Shown in pieces: positions 43,383-52,285 of a DNA stretch of 64,000 nt (the stretch's first letter is position 1; every line of letters starts with the position of its first letter). The position numbers and the translations under genes were made by a program. The notes below the pieces were generated by a model, which saw nothing but the letters and a program-made list of their open reading frames with translations, did not search any database and was not told the origin of the DNA. This DNA is from JAFAGX01 sp035624215. GTDB lineage: Bacteria > Acidobacteriota > Terriglobia > Terriglobales > Acidobacteriaceae. The DNA lies in NCBI GenBank assembly GCA_035624215.1, contig DASPRY010000113.1:62001-126000 (forward strand). The letters run 5' to 3'.

Positions 43383-45014
43383 ATGGCAACTACAGCAATC
43401 ACCGCCGAACGCGAGCATTACTTAAATACAGACTACGGCATACGATCGTGGCTGCTGACCACCGATCACAAACGGATTGCCTTGCTGTATCTGGTCACGA
43501 TCACCCTCTTTTTCTTTATTGGGGGATTCTTTGCGCTGCTCATCCGCCTGGAGTTGCTGACTCCCGCCGGTGATCTGGTTCAGGCTGATACCTACAACAA
43601 GCTTTTCACCATGCACGGCCAGGTGATGATCTTCTTCTTCCTGATTCCATCGATCCCGGCTGTGCTGGGGAATTTTCTTATTCCCATGATGGTGGGCGCG
43701 AAAGACCTCGCCTTTCCACGGATTAACCTGCTGAGCTGGTATTTATTGGTAGTTGCGGGCATCCTGATGTTGCACTGCATCATCACCGGCGGTGTGGATT
43801 CCGGTTGGACTTTCTATACACCGTTCAGTACGGCGTTCAGCAACACCAAAGTCATTGAAGCAGGGGTTGCGATCTTCATTGCCGGCTTCTCTTCAATTCT
43901 AACCGGGCTAAATTTTGTCGTGACCATCCATCGCATGCGAGCACCAGGCCTGACGTGGTCACGTCTGCCCTTGTTTGTCTGGGCGCATTACGCAACCAGC
44001 ATTATTCAGCTTCTGGGCACGCCGGTGCTGGCGATCACTTTGCTCCTAGTGGTGTTCGAACGCGCTTTCAACCTGGGAATTTTCGATCCCACACGCGGCG
44101 GCGATCCCCTGCTGTTCCAGCACCTATTCTGGTTCTACTCGCATCCCGCGGTGTACATCATGATTCTGCCGTCAATGGGCGTGGTGGCGGAGATTATTCC
44201 CTGTTTTTCGCGCAAGCGAATTTTTGGGTACAGCGCCGTGGCAATGTCCAGCATCGCCATTGCCGTATTTGGCTTCCTGGTTTGGGCGCATCACATGTTC
44301 GTGGCGGGAATCTCGCTGTACTCGGCGATGATTTTCTCGATTCTGAGTTATCTGGTGGCGGTTCCGTCCGCGATTAAGGTTTTCAACTGGACGGCCACCA
44401 TGTACAAAGGCTCAATCCACTTCAATACGCCGATGCTGTACGCGATGGGCTTCATTGGGCTATTCACCATGGGCGGGCTGACTGGTTTGTTCCTTGCGGC
44501 ATTGGGCATCGATGTGCACGTAACCGATACCTACTTTGTGATCGCCCATTTCCACTACATCATGGTGGGCGGAGCAGTGATGGGATATCTGGGAGGCCTG
44601 CACTTCTGGTGGCCAAAGATTTCCGGCCGCATGTATCCCGAATGGCTGGGAAAATTTGCGGCCTTGACGGTGTTCCTGGGTTTCAATCTTACTTTCTTCC
44701 CCCAATTTATCTTGGGATACCTTGGCATGCCACGCCGGTATTGGCAATATCCTGCAGAATTTCAGGTACTGAATGTGTTTTCAACGGCGGGTTCCACAAT
44801 TCTAGCGGTGGGATACGTGTTGCCAATGATCTATTTCCTCTGGTCCATGCGCTACGGCAAGGTGGCCGACGCGAATCCATGGGGAGCGGCTGGATTGGAG
44901 TGGAAAACAAGCTCGCCTCCGCCTACCAGCAACTTTGAGGAAGTTCCGGAGGTGACGTGGGAAGCTTATAACTACGACGAAATTCCTGCGCCCGAGGAGG
45001 TGCCGGTTGGCTGA
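43383..45014 (+). CDS. coxA: Cytochrome c oxidase subunit I, A2-type
   Basis: A 543-residue heme-copper oxidase subunit with twelve helices. Ligand motifs: MHGQVMIFF (low-spin haem), FYSHPAVYIMI with the cross-linked His/Tyr pair, WAHHMFVAG (CuB) and AHFHYIMVGG (both haems). The sequence before the CuB His reads YSHPAV, not GHPEV, so the helix-VI glutamate of A1 enzymes is replaced: this is an A2-type enzyme, as in caa3 oxidases of Rhodothermus and Thermus. It oxidises cytochrome c and reduces O2. It overlaps coxC by 8 bp. Confidence 0.98.
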   Translation: MATTAITAEREHYLNTDYGIRSWLLTTDHKRIALLYLVTITLFFFIGGFFALLIRLELLTPAGDLVQADTYNKLFTMHGQVMIFFFLIPSIPAVLGNFLIPMMVGAKDLAFPRINLLSWYLLVVAGILMLHCIITGGVDSGWTFYTPFSTAFSNTKVIEAGVAIFIAGFSSILTGLNFVVTIHRMRAPGLTWSRLPLFVWAHYATSIIQLLGTPVLAITLLLVVFERAFNLGIFDPTRGGDPLLFQHLFWFYSHPAVYIMILPSMGVVAEIIPCFSRKRIFGYSAVAMSSIAIAVFGFLVWAHHMFVAGISLYSAMIFSILSYLVAVPSAIKVFNWTATMYKGSIHFNTPMLYAMGFIGLFTMGGLTGLFLAALGIDVHVTDTYFVIAHFHYIMVGGAVMGYLGGLHFWWPKISGRMYPEWLGKFAALTVFLGFNLTFFPQFILGYLGMPRRYWQYPAEFQVLNVFSTAGSTILAVGYVLPMIYFLWSMRYGKVADANPWGAAGLEWKTSSPPPTSNFEEVPEVTWEAYNYDEIPAPEEVPVG

Positions 45015-45705
45015 CAGCCCACTCACAATCGAGCACGAGGAAGGCCTCCAGCACCAGTTTGTCGATGTGGAGCAGCAGCGCAATGCCGTTTCGCTGGGCA
45101 TGTGGTTGTTTCTGGCCACGGAAATCATGTTCTTCGGTGGCATGTTTTGCGCTTACCTGGTTTATCGCTACTGGTATTACAACGAGTTCGCGGCCGGGAG
45201 CCGCAGCCTGGATTTGACCTGGGGGACGCTCAACACCGCGGTCCTCATCTGCAGCAGCTTAACCGTGGCGCTGGGAGTTCGGGCCGCGCAACTAGGCAAG
45301 CGCAAGCTGTTAATCGTTCTGCTTGTGCTGACCCTCCTATTTGGCTTGACGTTCCTGGGGATTAAGGGCATCGAGTGGTATGCCAAATACACGGAGCACC
45401 ATATCCCCGGTGCTTCGTTTGACGCCAGCGATCTGATCAAGGATTACCCTCAGATCCCGATTGATCCGGCGCACGAGCAGATTTACTTCTCCTTGTACTT
45501 CGCCATGACCGGCCTGCATGCGTTGCACATGATCATCGGCGTAGGGATCTTCTCGTTCATCTTGTTCTATGCGTGGAAGGGGCGCTACACGCCCGCGTAT
45601 CACACCCCGGTGGAAATTTCCGGACTGTACTGGCACTTTGTCGACATCGTTTGGATCTATCTATTCCCCCTGCTGTATCTGATTGATCGGAGGCCGCTGA
45701 GGTGA
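45007..45705 (+). CDS. coxC: Cytochrome c oxidase subunit III
   Basis: A 232-residue subunit III with about six or seven helices. FLATEIMFFGGMFCAYLVYRY, HALHMIIGVGIF and YWHFVDIVWIYLFPLLYL are family blocks. The start is TTG 45007, overlapping the coxA stop by 8 bp, which suggests coupled translation. It stabilises subunit I and its proton uptake. Confidence 0.96.
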   Translation: MADSPLTIEHEEGLQHQFVDVEQQRNAVSLGMWLFLATEIMFFGGMFCAYLVYRYWYYNEFAAGSRSLDLTWGTLNTAVLICSSLTVALGVRAAQLGKRKLLIVLLVLTLLFGLTFLGIKGIEWYAKYTEHHIPGASFDASDLIKDYPQIPIDPAHEQIYFSLYFAMTGLHALHMIIGVGIFSFILFYAWKGRYTPAYHTPVEISGLYWHFVDIVWIYLFPLLYLIDRRPLR

Positions 45706-45711
45706 GCTGCT

Positions 45712-46005
45712 ATGTCTGAGCACATTGTTTCCAGCAAGATCTACTACACGATCTGGATCATCCTTCTGGTTCTGACCATCGTCACCGCGCAGGTGGCAAA
45801 GATCAATCTCGGGCCCTTTAATCCAATCCTGGCACTGGTAATCGCAACCACCAAAGCCCTGCTTGTAGTTTTGTTTTTCATGCACGTGAAATACACCAGC
45901 GAAAAGCTCACGAAGATGGTCATTGTCTCCGCACTGTTCTGGCTTTTGCTGCTGCTCTTCCTGAGCCTTGCCGACTACACGACACGCGGCATCGGCCACG
46001 CCTGA
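45712..46005 (+). CDS. Cytochrome c oxidase subunit IV-like protein
   Basis: A 97-residue membrane protein with three helices, family-typical for the bacterial subunit IV (prokaryotic COX4/CyoD-like). Key segments are TIWIILLVLTIVTAQVAKI and TTKALLVVLFFMHVKYT, the latter carrying the conserved FFMHVKY. It is the last gene of act-cox, 6 bp after coxC. Confidence 0.9.
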   Translation: MSEHIVSSKIYYTIWIILLVLTIVTAQVAKINLGPFNPILALVIATTKALLVVLFFMHVKYTSEKLTKMVIVSALFWLLLLLFLSLADYTTRGIGHA

Positions 46006-46163
46006 GCCAGGGCTGCTGTTTCTCCATTTTGGATCCTGCACTCTATCTTCAATCTGTTCTCTTACTTTCGTTTTCATTCGCCGCAAGCAACAGATATATG
46101 ATTCGAGAGTTGATCTTGATTAAGGGACTAATATCAGCGGCGAAGGCGTGACGGGCAGAGCAA

Positions 46164-49100
46164 GTGACTAGCGGACCAGTGTTCGGGCAGAAGGATTTTG
46201 TCGACACCGCACGAGCGGCTAAGCCTGCCACGGTGGATGTGACTGGATTGCAATCCGCTATACGCGGTCGCATTCGCGGCGAAGTCCGCTTTGACCGGGG
46301 CAGCCGCGCACTCTACGCTACCGATGGATCGAATTATCGTCAGGTTCCGATCGGTGTTGTTCTCCCTCGTGACGTCGATGACGTGACCGCCGCGATCGCG
46401 ACGGCGCGCGAATTTGGCGCGCCGATTTTGTGCCGTGGCGGCGGGACCTCGCTGGCAGGACAGTGCTGCAACGTTGCTGTGATCATCGATTTTTCCAAGT
46501 ACATGGGGGAGATCGTTGAGCTCGATCCCGAGCGCAGGATTGCCAGAGTCCAGCCGGGAGTTATTCTTGACCATCTTCGTGCGGCCGCCGAAAAACACCA
46601 CCTGACTTACGGGCCTGATCCCGCAACCCACGACCGCTGCACACTTGGTGGAATGATTGGCAACAATTCCTGCGGCGTGCATTCGGTGATGGCGGGCAAA
46701 ACCGACGACAACATTGAAGAGCTGGAAATTCTGACCTACGACGGCATACGCATGAAGGTGGGGCAGACGGATGATGAAGAGTTGGAAAAAATCATTGGCG
46801 AAGGCGGCCGTCGCGGACAAATCTATGCCGGCCTGAAATCTTTGCGCGATCAGTACAGTGACCTGGTTCGGCAAAGGTATCCCAACATTCCGCGGCGCGT
46901 TTCAGGATACAACCTCAATTATCTTTTGCCTGAGAATGGATTCCACATTGCCCGCGCCCTGGTTGGTTCTGAAGGAACCTGCGTGACCGTACTCGAAGCC
47001 ACGTGCCGGCTGGTCGAGAGCCCTCCGGAGCGCGTATTGCTGGTGATTGCGTATCCCGACGTTTATCAATGTGCCGATTGTGTTCCCGAGATTATGGACC
47101 ACAAGCCGATCGGACTCGAAGGGATCGACCGACTGCTGGTGGATTACACGCGGCGCAAAGGCTTGAACGCAGGGGGTCTGAGGTTGCTGCCTGAGGGCGG
47201 GGGGTGGTTGCTGGCTGAATTCGGGGGCGACAGCCAATCTGCGGCGGAATCACAAGCACGAAAACTGATCGATTCACTGTCCCGAAGCGCGGCGCCTCCT
47301 CAGATGCGTTTATTTACCGACCACTGGGAAGCCAGGAAAATTTGGGAAGTGCGCGAGTCCGCATTGGGTGCGACCTCGCATGTCCCGGGCGAGCCGCTGG
47401 AATGGGAAGGCTGGGAAGATGCCGCAGTTGCTCCTGAGAAACTCGGCAACTATCTGCGTGCGCTGCATAAGCTGATGGCCGGTTATGGCTATCGCAGCGC
47501 GCTTTACGGACACTTCGGACACGGCTGTGTCCACATGCGGATCAACTTCGATCTGCAATCGAAGCGAGGCATCGCTGCGTATCGCAAGTTCGTGGAGGAA
47601 GCTGCGGAGTTAGTCGTGAGCTTCGGAGGCTCGCTTTCGGGCGAGCATGGCGACGGCCAGTCCCGCGCCGAACTGCTGCCGAAAATGTTTGGTCCGGAAC
47701 TAATGCAGGCGTTCAGACAATTCAAAGCTTTGTGGGACCCGGATTGGAAGATGAATCCCGGGAAAGTGGTCGAGCCTTACAAGCTGGATGAAAACCTGCG
47801 GTTGGGAGCGGACTATCGGCCATGGGAACCGCCAACTCAGTTCCAGTTTCCCGAGGACCACGGCAGCCTGGCCAGCGCCACCTTGCGCTGTGTGGGAGTT
47901 GGGAAATGCCGGCATTATGAAGGCGGCGTGATGTGTCCGAGCTTTCGCGTTACGCGGGAGGAAGAGCATTCGACTCGCGGCCGTGCACACCTGCTCTGGG
48001 AGATGACTCAGGGTAGTGTGATTCAGGATGGCTGGCGTGATGAGAGCGTGAAAAAATCTCTCGATCTGTGCCTCGCCTGCAAAGGCTGCAAAAGCGATTG
48101 TCCGGTTGGGGTTGATGTTGCTACTTACAAGGCTGAATTTCTGTCTCATTATTACGACGGGCACATGCGTCCGCGCAGTGCGTATGCGTTCGGCAATATC
48201 GACGTTTGGGCGAAACTGGCTTCTAATGCGCCGGGATTGGCGAACCTGGCGACTCAGCTGCCATTTCTGCGCGAGATTTCCAAGTTGGTCGCAGGCATAC
48301 CACCGCAACGCGCGATTCCAGCATTTGCCCCCCAAGCTTTTCGTGCGTGGTTCAAACGAAGGCCGACTCGAAATCCCAATGCGCCTCCTGTTCTGCTTTG
48401 GCCGGATACGTTCAACAACTATTTCCTGCCGGAAACGGCGAGGGCAGCGGTGGAAGTCCTCGAATCGGCCGGATTTCGTGTGGAACTGCCGACTACGAGC
48501 CTGTGTTGTGGGCGTCCGCTGTATGACTGGGGAATGCTGGATCGCGCCAAACAACTGCTTCAGCAAATTCTTGACGTTTCGGAAAACGAAATTGAGCAGC
48601 AGGTTCCTATCGTCGTGCTCGAACCGAGTTGTGCCGCAGTTTTTCGCGATGAACTAGTCAACCTCTTTCCAGATGATGACCGGGCCCGGGCCTTGTCCCG
48701 GCAGACCTTGCTGCTTAGTGAATTTCTAGAGCGCAAAGCCAGGCACTTTACTTTACCGAAGCTCCGGGCGCAGGCCCTGGTTCACGGCCATTGTCACCAA
48801 AAATCCGTTCTGAAGATGGACGACGAGCAGGCGGTGCTCAGCAAGATGGGACTTGATTTTCGAACTCCGGCCCCTGGGTGTTGTGGTATGGCCGGAGCTT
48901 TCGGCTTCGAACAGGACAAATACCAAGTGTCGATGGCAGTGGGCGAACTGGAGCTATTGCCTGCGGTTCGCAAGGCCCCGCCGGAGTGCCTCATCATCGC
49001 CGATGGCTTCAGTTGCCGGGAGCAGATTGCGCAGTGTACGGACCGCCATGCTTTGCACCTGGCCGAGGTCATCCAGATGGGCCTAAACGGCGGCGCAGAA

Positions 49101-49235
49101 TGCAGCCCTTACCCGGAGACGCGCAGGGTCGAGAAGATGCAGAGAGACGTCCGAGGCTCGATGACACGCGCTGCCCTCGGCATGGCCGGAGCGGCGGTGG
49201 GAGGGGCAATAGTTTGGGCACTCAGCCGCCGGTAA
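46164..49235 (+). CDS. FAD- and Fe-S-binding dehydrogenase (glycolate oxidase/D-lactate dehydrogenase type)
   Basis: A 1023-residue fusion. The N-terminal FAD-binding type 4 domain (about 60-280) shows LCRGGGTSLAGQCC and HDRCTLGGMIGNNSCG. The FAD-oxidase C-terminal domain follows with GHFGHGCVHMRINFD and SGEHGDGQSR. From about 575 come Fe-S groups CVGVGKCRHYEGGVMCP and CLACKGCKSDCP, then two CCG domains (LCCGRPLYDW, PGCCGMAGAFGFE). A terminal hydrophobic stretch (AALGMAGAAVGGAIVW) could anchor it in the membrane. It likely oxidises a 2-hydroxy acid and feeds electrons to quinone; the substrate is unknown. It starts with GTG 158 bp after the cox operon. Confidence 0.88.
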   Translation: MTSGPVFGQKDFVDTARAAKPATVDVTGLQSAIRGRIRGEVRFDRGSRALYATDGSNYRQVPIGVVLPRDVDDVTAAIATAREFGAPILCRGGGTSLAGQCCNVAVIIDFSKYMGEIVELDPERRIARVQPGVILDHLRAAAEKHHLTYGPDPATHDRCTLGGMIGNNSCGVHSVMAGKTDDNIEELEILTYDGIRMKVGQTDDEELEKIIGEGGRRGQIYAGLKSLRDQYSDLVRQRYPNIPRRVSGYNLNYLLPENGFHIARALVGSEGTCVTVLEATCRLVESPPERVLLVIAYPDVYQCADCVPEIMDHKPIGLEGIDRLLVDYTRRKGLNAGGLRLLPEGGGWLLAEFGGDSQSAAESQARKLIDSLSRSAAPPQMRLFTDHWEARKIWEVRESALGATSHVPGEPLEWEGWEDAAVAPEKLGNYLRALHKLMAGYGYRSALYGHFGHGCVHMRINFDLQSKRGIAAYRKFVEEAAELVVSFGGSLSGEHGDGQSRAELLPKMFGPELMQAFRQFKALWDPDWKMNPGKVVEPYKLDENLRLGADYRPWEPPTQFQFPEDHGSLASATLRCVGVGKCRHYEGGVMCPSFRVTREEEHSTRGRAHLLWEMTQGSVIQDGWRDESVKKSLDLCLACKGCKSDCPVGVDVATYKAEFLSHYYDGHMRPRSAYAFGNIDVWAKLASNAPGLANLATQLPFLREISKLVAGIPPQRAIPAFAPQAFRAWFKRRPTRNPNAPPVLLWPDTFNNYFLPETARAAVEVLESAGFRVELPTTSLCCGRPLYDWGMLDRAKQLLQQILDVSENEIEQQVPIVVLEPSCAAVFRDELVNLFPDDDRARALSRQTLLLSEFLERKARHFTLPKLRAQALVHGHCHQKSVLKMDDEQAVLSKMGLDFRTPAPGCCGMAGAFGFEQDKYQVSMAVGELELLPAVRKAPPECLIIADGFSCREQIAQCTDRHALHLAEVIQMGLNGGAECSPYPETRRVEKMQRDVRGSMTRAALGMAGAAVGGAIVWALSRR

Positions 49236-49329
49236 GCGTTCATAACCTATTGAGACTAAAAGGTTAAGCATTCGGTATCTCGCCAGAATGGGTTAATTCT
49301 GGGAAAATAACAGGACGGGGAGTGCTGGG

Positions 49330-50508
49330 GTGCATGTCTCCGCCAAGGACAGTATGATCCGCGACAGCGAGTCCTCACTCACCATCACCGAAACCAGCGG
49401 GCAGATCAGGCTGAAGCAAGCGGTTGACACCACGCTGCAGGGGTCGGTTCTGGTGCTGATCCAGTTCGACGTCTGCGAGGAAATTCGCCTCGACCGCCTG
49501 CAGCAGATTATTGGCGCCCGCAAGCTGGAGCACCCAAGTCTGAAACATCCGGCTCCCGGATATGTCCGCTATGAACGTCCTCCGATTGTGGAGCCGATCG
49601 AAGCCCTGACTCTCGATAGCGGGGAGAAACTGGATGGGCAGATCAAATACTACGATTATGGCGTAGTCAGCGTGGTGTTCGAGTTGCCGTTCTCCGGAGA
49701 TTGGGAGACGCTGATTCGCCTCGGCAGCCGCTGGGTGTGGGACGTAGATTTTGCCGCCCACGCCGGGCGAATAGCGCGGCACAAACTCGAGCGCGCGGCC
49801 CCGGCCCTGGTAAAGCCTTACCCCAACTGGCTCAGCGAAGACTATTTCATTTTCCATGTCCGCCAGATCGTCGGAAATCCGTCCGCGGCGGAGCTGGTAG
49901 CAACCGACGGAGCGCGCATTGCCCAGATTGTTCGCGGAGAGACTGCGGAACTCTCGGAAGGCGAGCGTCACGAGATCCTGCAGTCGCGAATTTCGTATTA
50001 TCCCAACGATCTTACCGTGATTGGCTGGAACGCCGCGTTTCTCTATGACAGCCCGAGCGGTGCTGAAACTGCCATTCAGCTTTTGGAGTATGCCAATTCC
50101 CAGTTACTGGAATTCCGCCATTACGATGAGTTTCTGACTCGCGAATTGGAAAGCGTATACGCTGCCCTCGACAAAGGTACAGGCATCATGGCGCGCTGGC
50201 GATTGGCGCGAGCCGCCACCAAGCTGCATACGGTGCTGCTAGATGTAAACGAACTCACTGAACACGCCGATAACGCGATTAAGTTTCTCAGCGACATGTT
50301 TTCGGCACGGCTGTACAAGCTGGCTGCCTCGAAGGTGGGCGTGCCCGACTACAAAGATCTGGTTACGCAGAAAGTCCGAACCGCCGAGGAACTCTATCGC
50401 TTCATGGTGGACCAGTTCAACCAGAGCCGCGCCTTCTTCCTTGAACTGACGGTGGTGATTATTCTGGTGGTCGAGCTGATTTGGCTCTTCCGCGGAAAGC
50501 CGTTCTAG
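49330..50508 (+). CDS. RMD1/DUF155-like protein with C-terminal membrane anchor
   Basis: A 392-residue protein, probably of the RMD1/sif2-like group (DUF155). The middle has YDYGVVSVVFELPFSGDW and NWLSEDYFIFHVRQI, and the C-terminal half is a long helical region (YANSQLLEFRHYDEFLTREL, TKLHTVLLDVNELTEHADN) ending with one membrane helix (TVVIILVVELIWLF). The best-known members are eukaryotic mitochondrial proteins; bacterial relatives have no clear role. The GTG start is supported by GGGGAG about 7 nt upstream. The assignment is by overall architecture. Confidence 0.6.
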   Translation: MHVSAKDSMIRDSESSLTITETSGQIRLKQAVDTTLQGSVLVLIQFDVCEEIRLDRLQQIIGARKLEHPSLKHPAPGYVRYERPPIVEPIEALTLDSGEKLDGQIKYYDYGVVSVVFELPFSGDWETLIRLGSRWVWDVDFAAHAGRIARHKLERAAPALVKPYPNWLSEDYFIFHVRQIVGNPSAAELVATDGARIAQIVRGETAELSEGERHEILQSRISYYPNDLTVIGWNAAFLYDSPSGAETAIQLLEYANSQLLEFRHYDEFLTRELESVYAALDKGTGIMARWRLARAATKLHTVLLDVNELTEHADNAIKFLSDMFSARLYKLAASKVGVPDYKDLVTQKVRTAEELYRFMVDQFNQSRAFFLELTVVIILVVELIWLFRGKPF

Positions 50509-50590
50509 AGCTGCTGCTTCTCATCTAGCCACGTAAGCTGTTTCGTTCTATCCTAAGCGCTTCTAAATATCCGTATTCAACTTGAACCAA

Positions 50591-51343
50591 ATGCGCGGAT
50601 TAAAGGGCAAGCGCGTTCTCGTCACCGGTGGCGCCAGCGGAATCGGCGCTGCCACAGCTGCGCGTTTTCTTGAAGAAGGCTCGGCGGTCTGCGTGCTCGA
50701 CCGCGATGCCAAAGCAAACGGGAAGATTCGTAAGCAGCTGCCGAATCTTGCCGGGACCCTGGCAGCCGATGTTTCTAATCAGAAGCAGGCTCGGGCTGCA
50801 TTCGACGATGCGATGCGAATCATGGGTGGCATCGATGTGCTGATCAACAACGCGGGCATCAGCATTCGCCATAAATTTCTGGAGATCACGCCGGAAGAGT
50901 GGGAGCGGGTAATCGCCGTAAATTTGACCGGAGTCTTTAACATGGCTCAGATCGCCGCGCGGCACATGTGGGAACGCGGCGAGGGCGTGATTCTGCAAAC
51001 GGCCTCGACCAACGGGATGATGGGATATCCCTATTATGCGGATTACAATGCCACGAAAGCGGGTGTAATTGAGCTTACCAAGAGCATGGCATTGGAGCTG
51101 GCTCCTAAAGTGCGTGTTTGCGCGGTTGCCCCAGGTTACGTGCTCACGCCCATGCAGCGGGCGGAGTACACGGATGCCATGCTGGCTGAGGTCAACCGCA
51201 AGATTCCGCTGGGCCGCCATGCCAAGCCAGAAGAGATCGCGGCATTATTCGCGTTCCTGGCTTCCGACGATGCCGCGTACATGAACGGGCATGTGTACAC
51301 GATTGATGGTGCCGAGACGGCAGGCGGGTTGGCGAGCCGATAA
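50591..51343 (+). CDS. Short-chain dehydrogenase/reductase
   Basis: About 250 residues with the complete SDR plan: VLVTGGASGIG (NAD(P) binding), NNAGIS, the Ser-Tyr-Lys site in QTASTNGMMGYPYYADYNATK and a C-terminal NGHVYTIDGAETAGG. It is separated from the next SDR by a copy of the dispersed palindromic repeat, so it may not be cotranscribed with the later genes. Substrate unknown. ATG 50591 is preferred to TTG 50582. Confidence 0.9.
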   Translation: MRGLKGKRVLVTGGASGIGAATAARFLEEGSAVCVLDRDAKANGKIRKQLPNLAGTLAADVSNQKQARAAFDDAMRIMGGIDVLINNAGISIRHKFLEITPEEWERVIAVNLTGVFNMAQIAARHMWERGEGVILQTASTNGMMGYPYYADYNATKAGVIELTKSMALELAPKVRVCAVAPGYVLTPMQRAEYTDAMLAEVNRKIPLGRHAKPEEIAALFAFLASDDAAYMNGHVYTIDGAETAGGLASR

Positions 51344-51361
51344 GGTAAAGCCGCAGTCTCT

Positions 51362-51450
51362 TTGTTGTCATCCCGAGCGAAGCGAGGGACCTGCAGTTCG
51401 AGAGACGCTAGACTGCAGATTCCTCGTCGCTGCGCTCCTCGGAATGACAG
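51362..51450. repeat. Dispersed palindromic repeat, copy 2 (intergenic)
   Basis: Left arm TTGTTGTCATCCCGAGCGAAGCGAGGGACCTGCAG and right arm CTGCAGATTCCTCGTCGCTGCGCTCCTCGGAATGACAG are imperfect inverted copies. The element lies between two SDR genes and matches copy 1 at 41431-41525. Related elements are common in acidobacterial genomes, as I recall; they resemble REP-type sequences. Confidence 0.88.
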
Positions 51451-51492
51451 GTTGTATACAGCTCAGTGATTTCGAGCGGATGTCGGTTATCT

Positions 51493-52266
51493 ATGCCAGA
51501 CCGTCTCGCGCGCAAAGTTGCTCTGATCACTGGAGGTGCGTCTGGCATTGGACGCGCCACGGCGCTGCTTTTCGCGCGCGAGGGCGCGTCGGTTGTGATC
51601 GCCGACTTGAATGAGGATGCGGGACGGAAAGTTACGGGGGAGATCGCAGATCAGGGAGGTCGAGCGATTTTCGAACGTGCTGACGTAACCAGTGCCGCCG
51701 ATTGCCAGCGTGTGGCAGAGCGGGCAGTTCGCCAGTTCGACACAATACACATACTCTTCAATAACGCCGGCATTATTCGCCGTGCTTCAGTTCTGGAGCT
51801 TAGTGAAGAAGACTGGGACCGCGTAATTGCAGTGAATCTAAAATCAACTTTCCTCCTGTCCCGACTTGTGATTCCAGTTATGGCGAAAGCAGGAGGCGGT
51901 TCGATTATCAACATGGCGTCCGGTTGGGGGTTGGCAGGCGGTCCGAGAGCGGCTGCATACTGTGCTTCGAAGGGCGCAGTGGTGCTGCTGACCAAGGCGA
52001 TGGCCGTGGATCATGGCCGGCAGAATGTACGCGTCAACTGCCTCTGTCCCGGGGATACGGATACCGGAATGTTGCGGGATGAAGCTCGGCAACTCGGGGA
52101 GCCTGCAGATCGCTTTCTTGCCGATTCGGCACGCCGCCCGTTGAGGCGAGTTGGGAAAGCAGAAGAAATCGCACAGGCAGCCTTGTATTTGGCGAGCGAC
52201 GATTCCTCGTTTGTAACCGGAACGGCGCTGGTTGTTGACGGCGGAGGTTTGGCGGGTGCGGCATGA
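51493..52266 (+). CDS. Short-chain dehydrogenase/reductase
   Basis: About 257 residues. VALITGGASGIG opens the coenzyme site, NNAGII follows, and the active site is MASGWGLAGG...AAYCASKG with Tyr and Lys. The C-terminus ends GTALVVDGGGLAGAA. It shares long blocks (SGWGxxGG, AAYCASKGxVVLLTKAMAxDHG, RVNCxCPGDxDTxML) with the following SDR, which points to a tandem duplication. The start ATG 51493 is preferred to upstream in-frame codons lying in the repeat flank. Confidence 0.9.
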   Translation: MPDRLARKVALITGGASGIGRATALLFAREGASVVIADLNEDAGRKVTGEIADQGGRAIFERADVTSAADCQRVAERAVRQFDTIHILFNNAGIIRRASVLELSEEDWDRVIAVNLKSTFLLSRLVIPVMAKAGGGSIINMASGWGLAGGPRAAAYCASKGAVVLLTKAMAVDHGRQNVRVNCLCPGDTDTGMLRDEARQLGEPADRFLADSARRPLRRVGKAEEIAQAALYLASDDSSFVTGTALVVDGGGLAGAA

Positions 52267-52285
52267 TGAGCGTTGCGCCGTCCGG

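Noticed and set aside
46164..49235. FAD/Fe-S dehydrogenase as a part of the act-cox operon
   Set aside because: A 158-bp gap separates it from the last cox gene and it belongs to another enzyme class, so it is treated as an independent gene.
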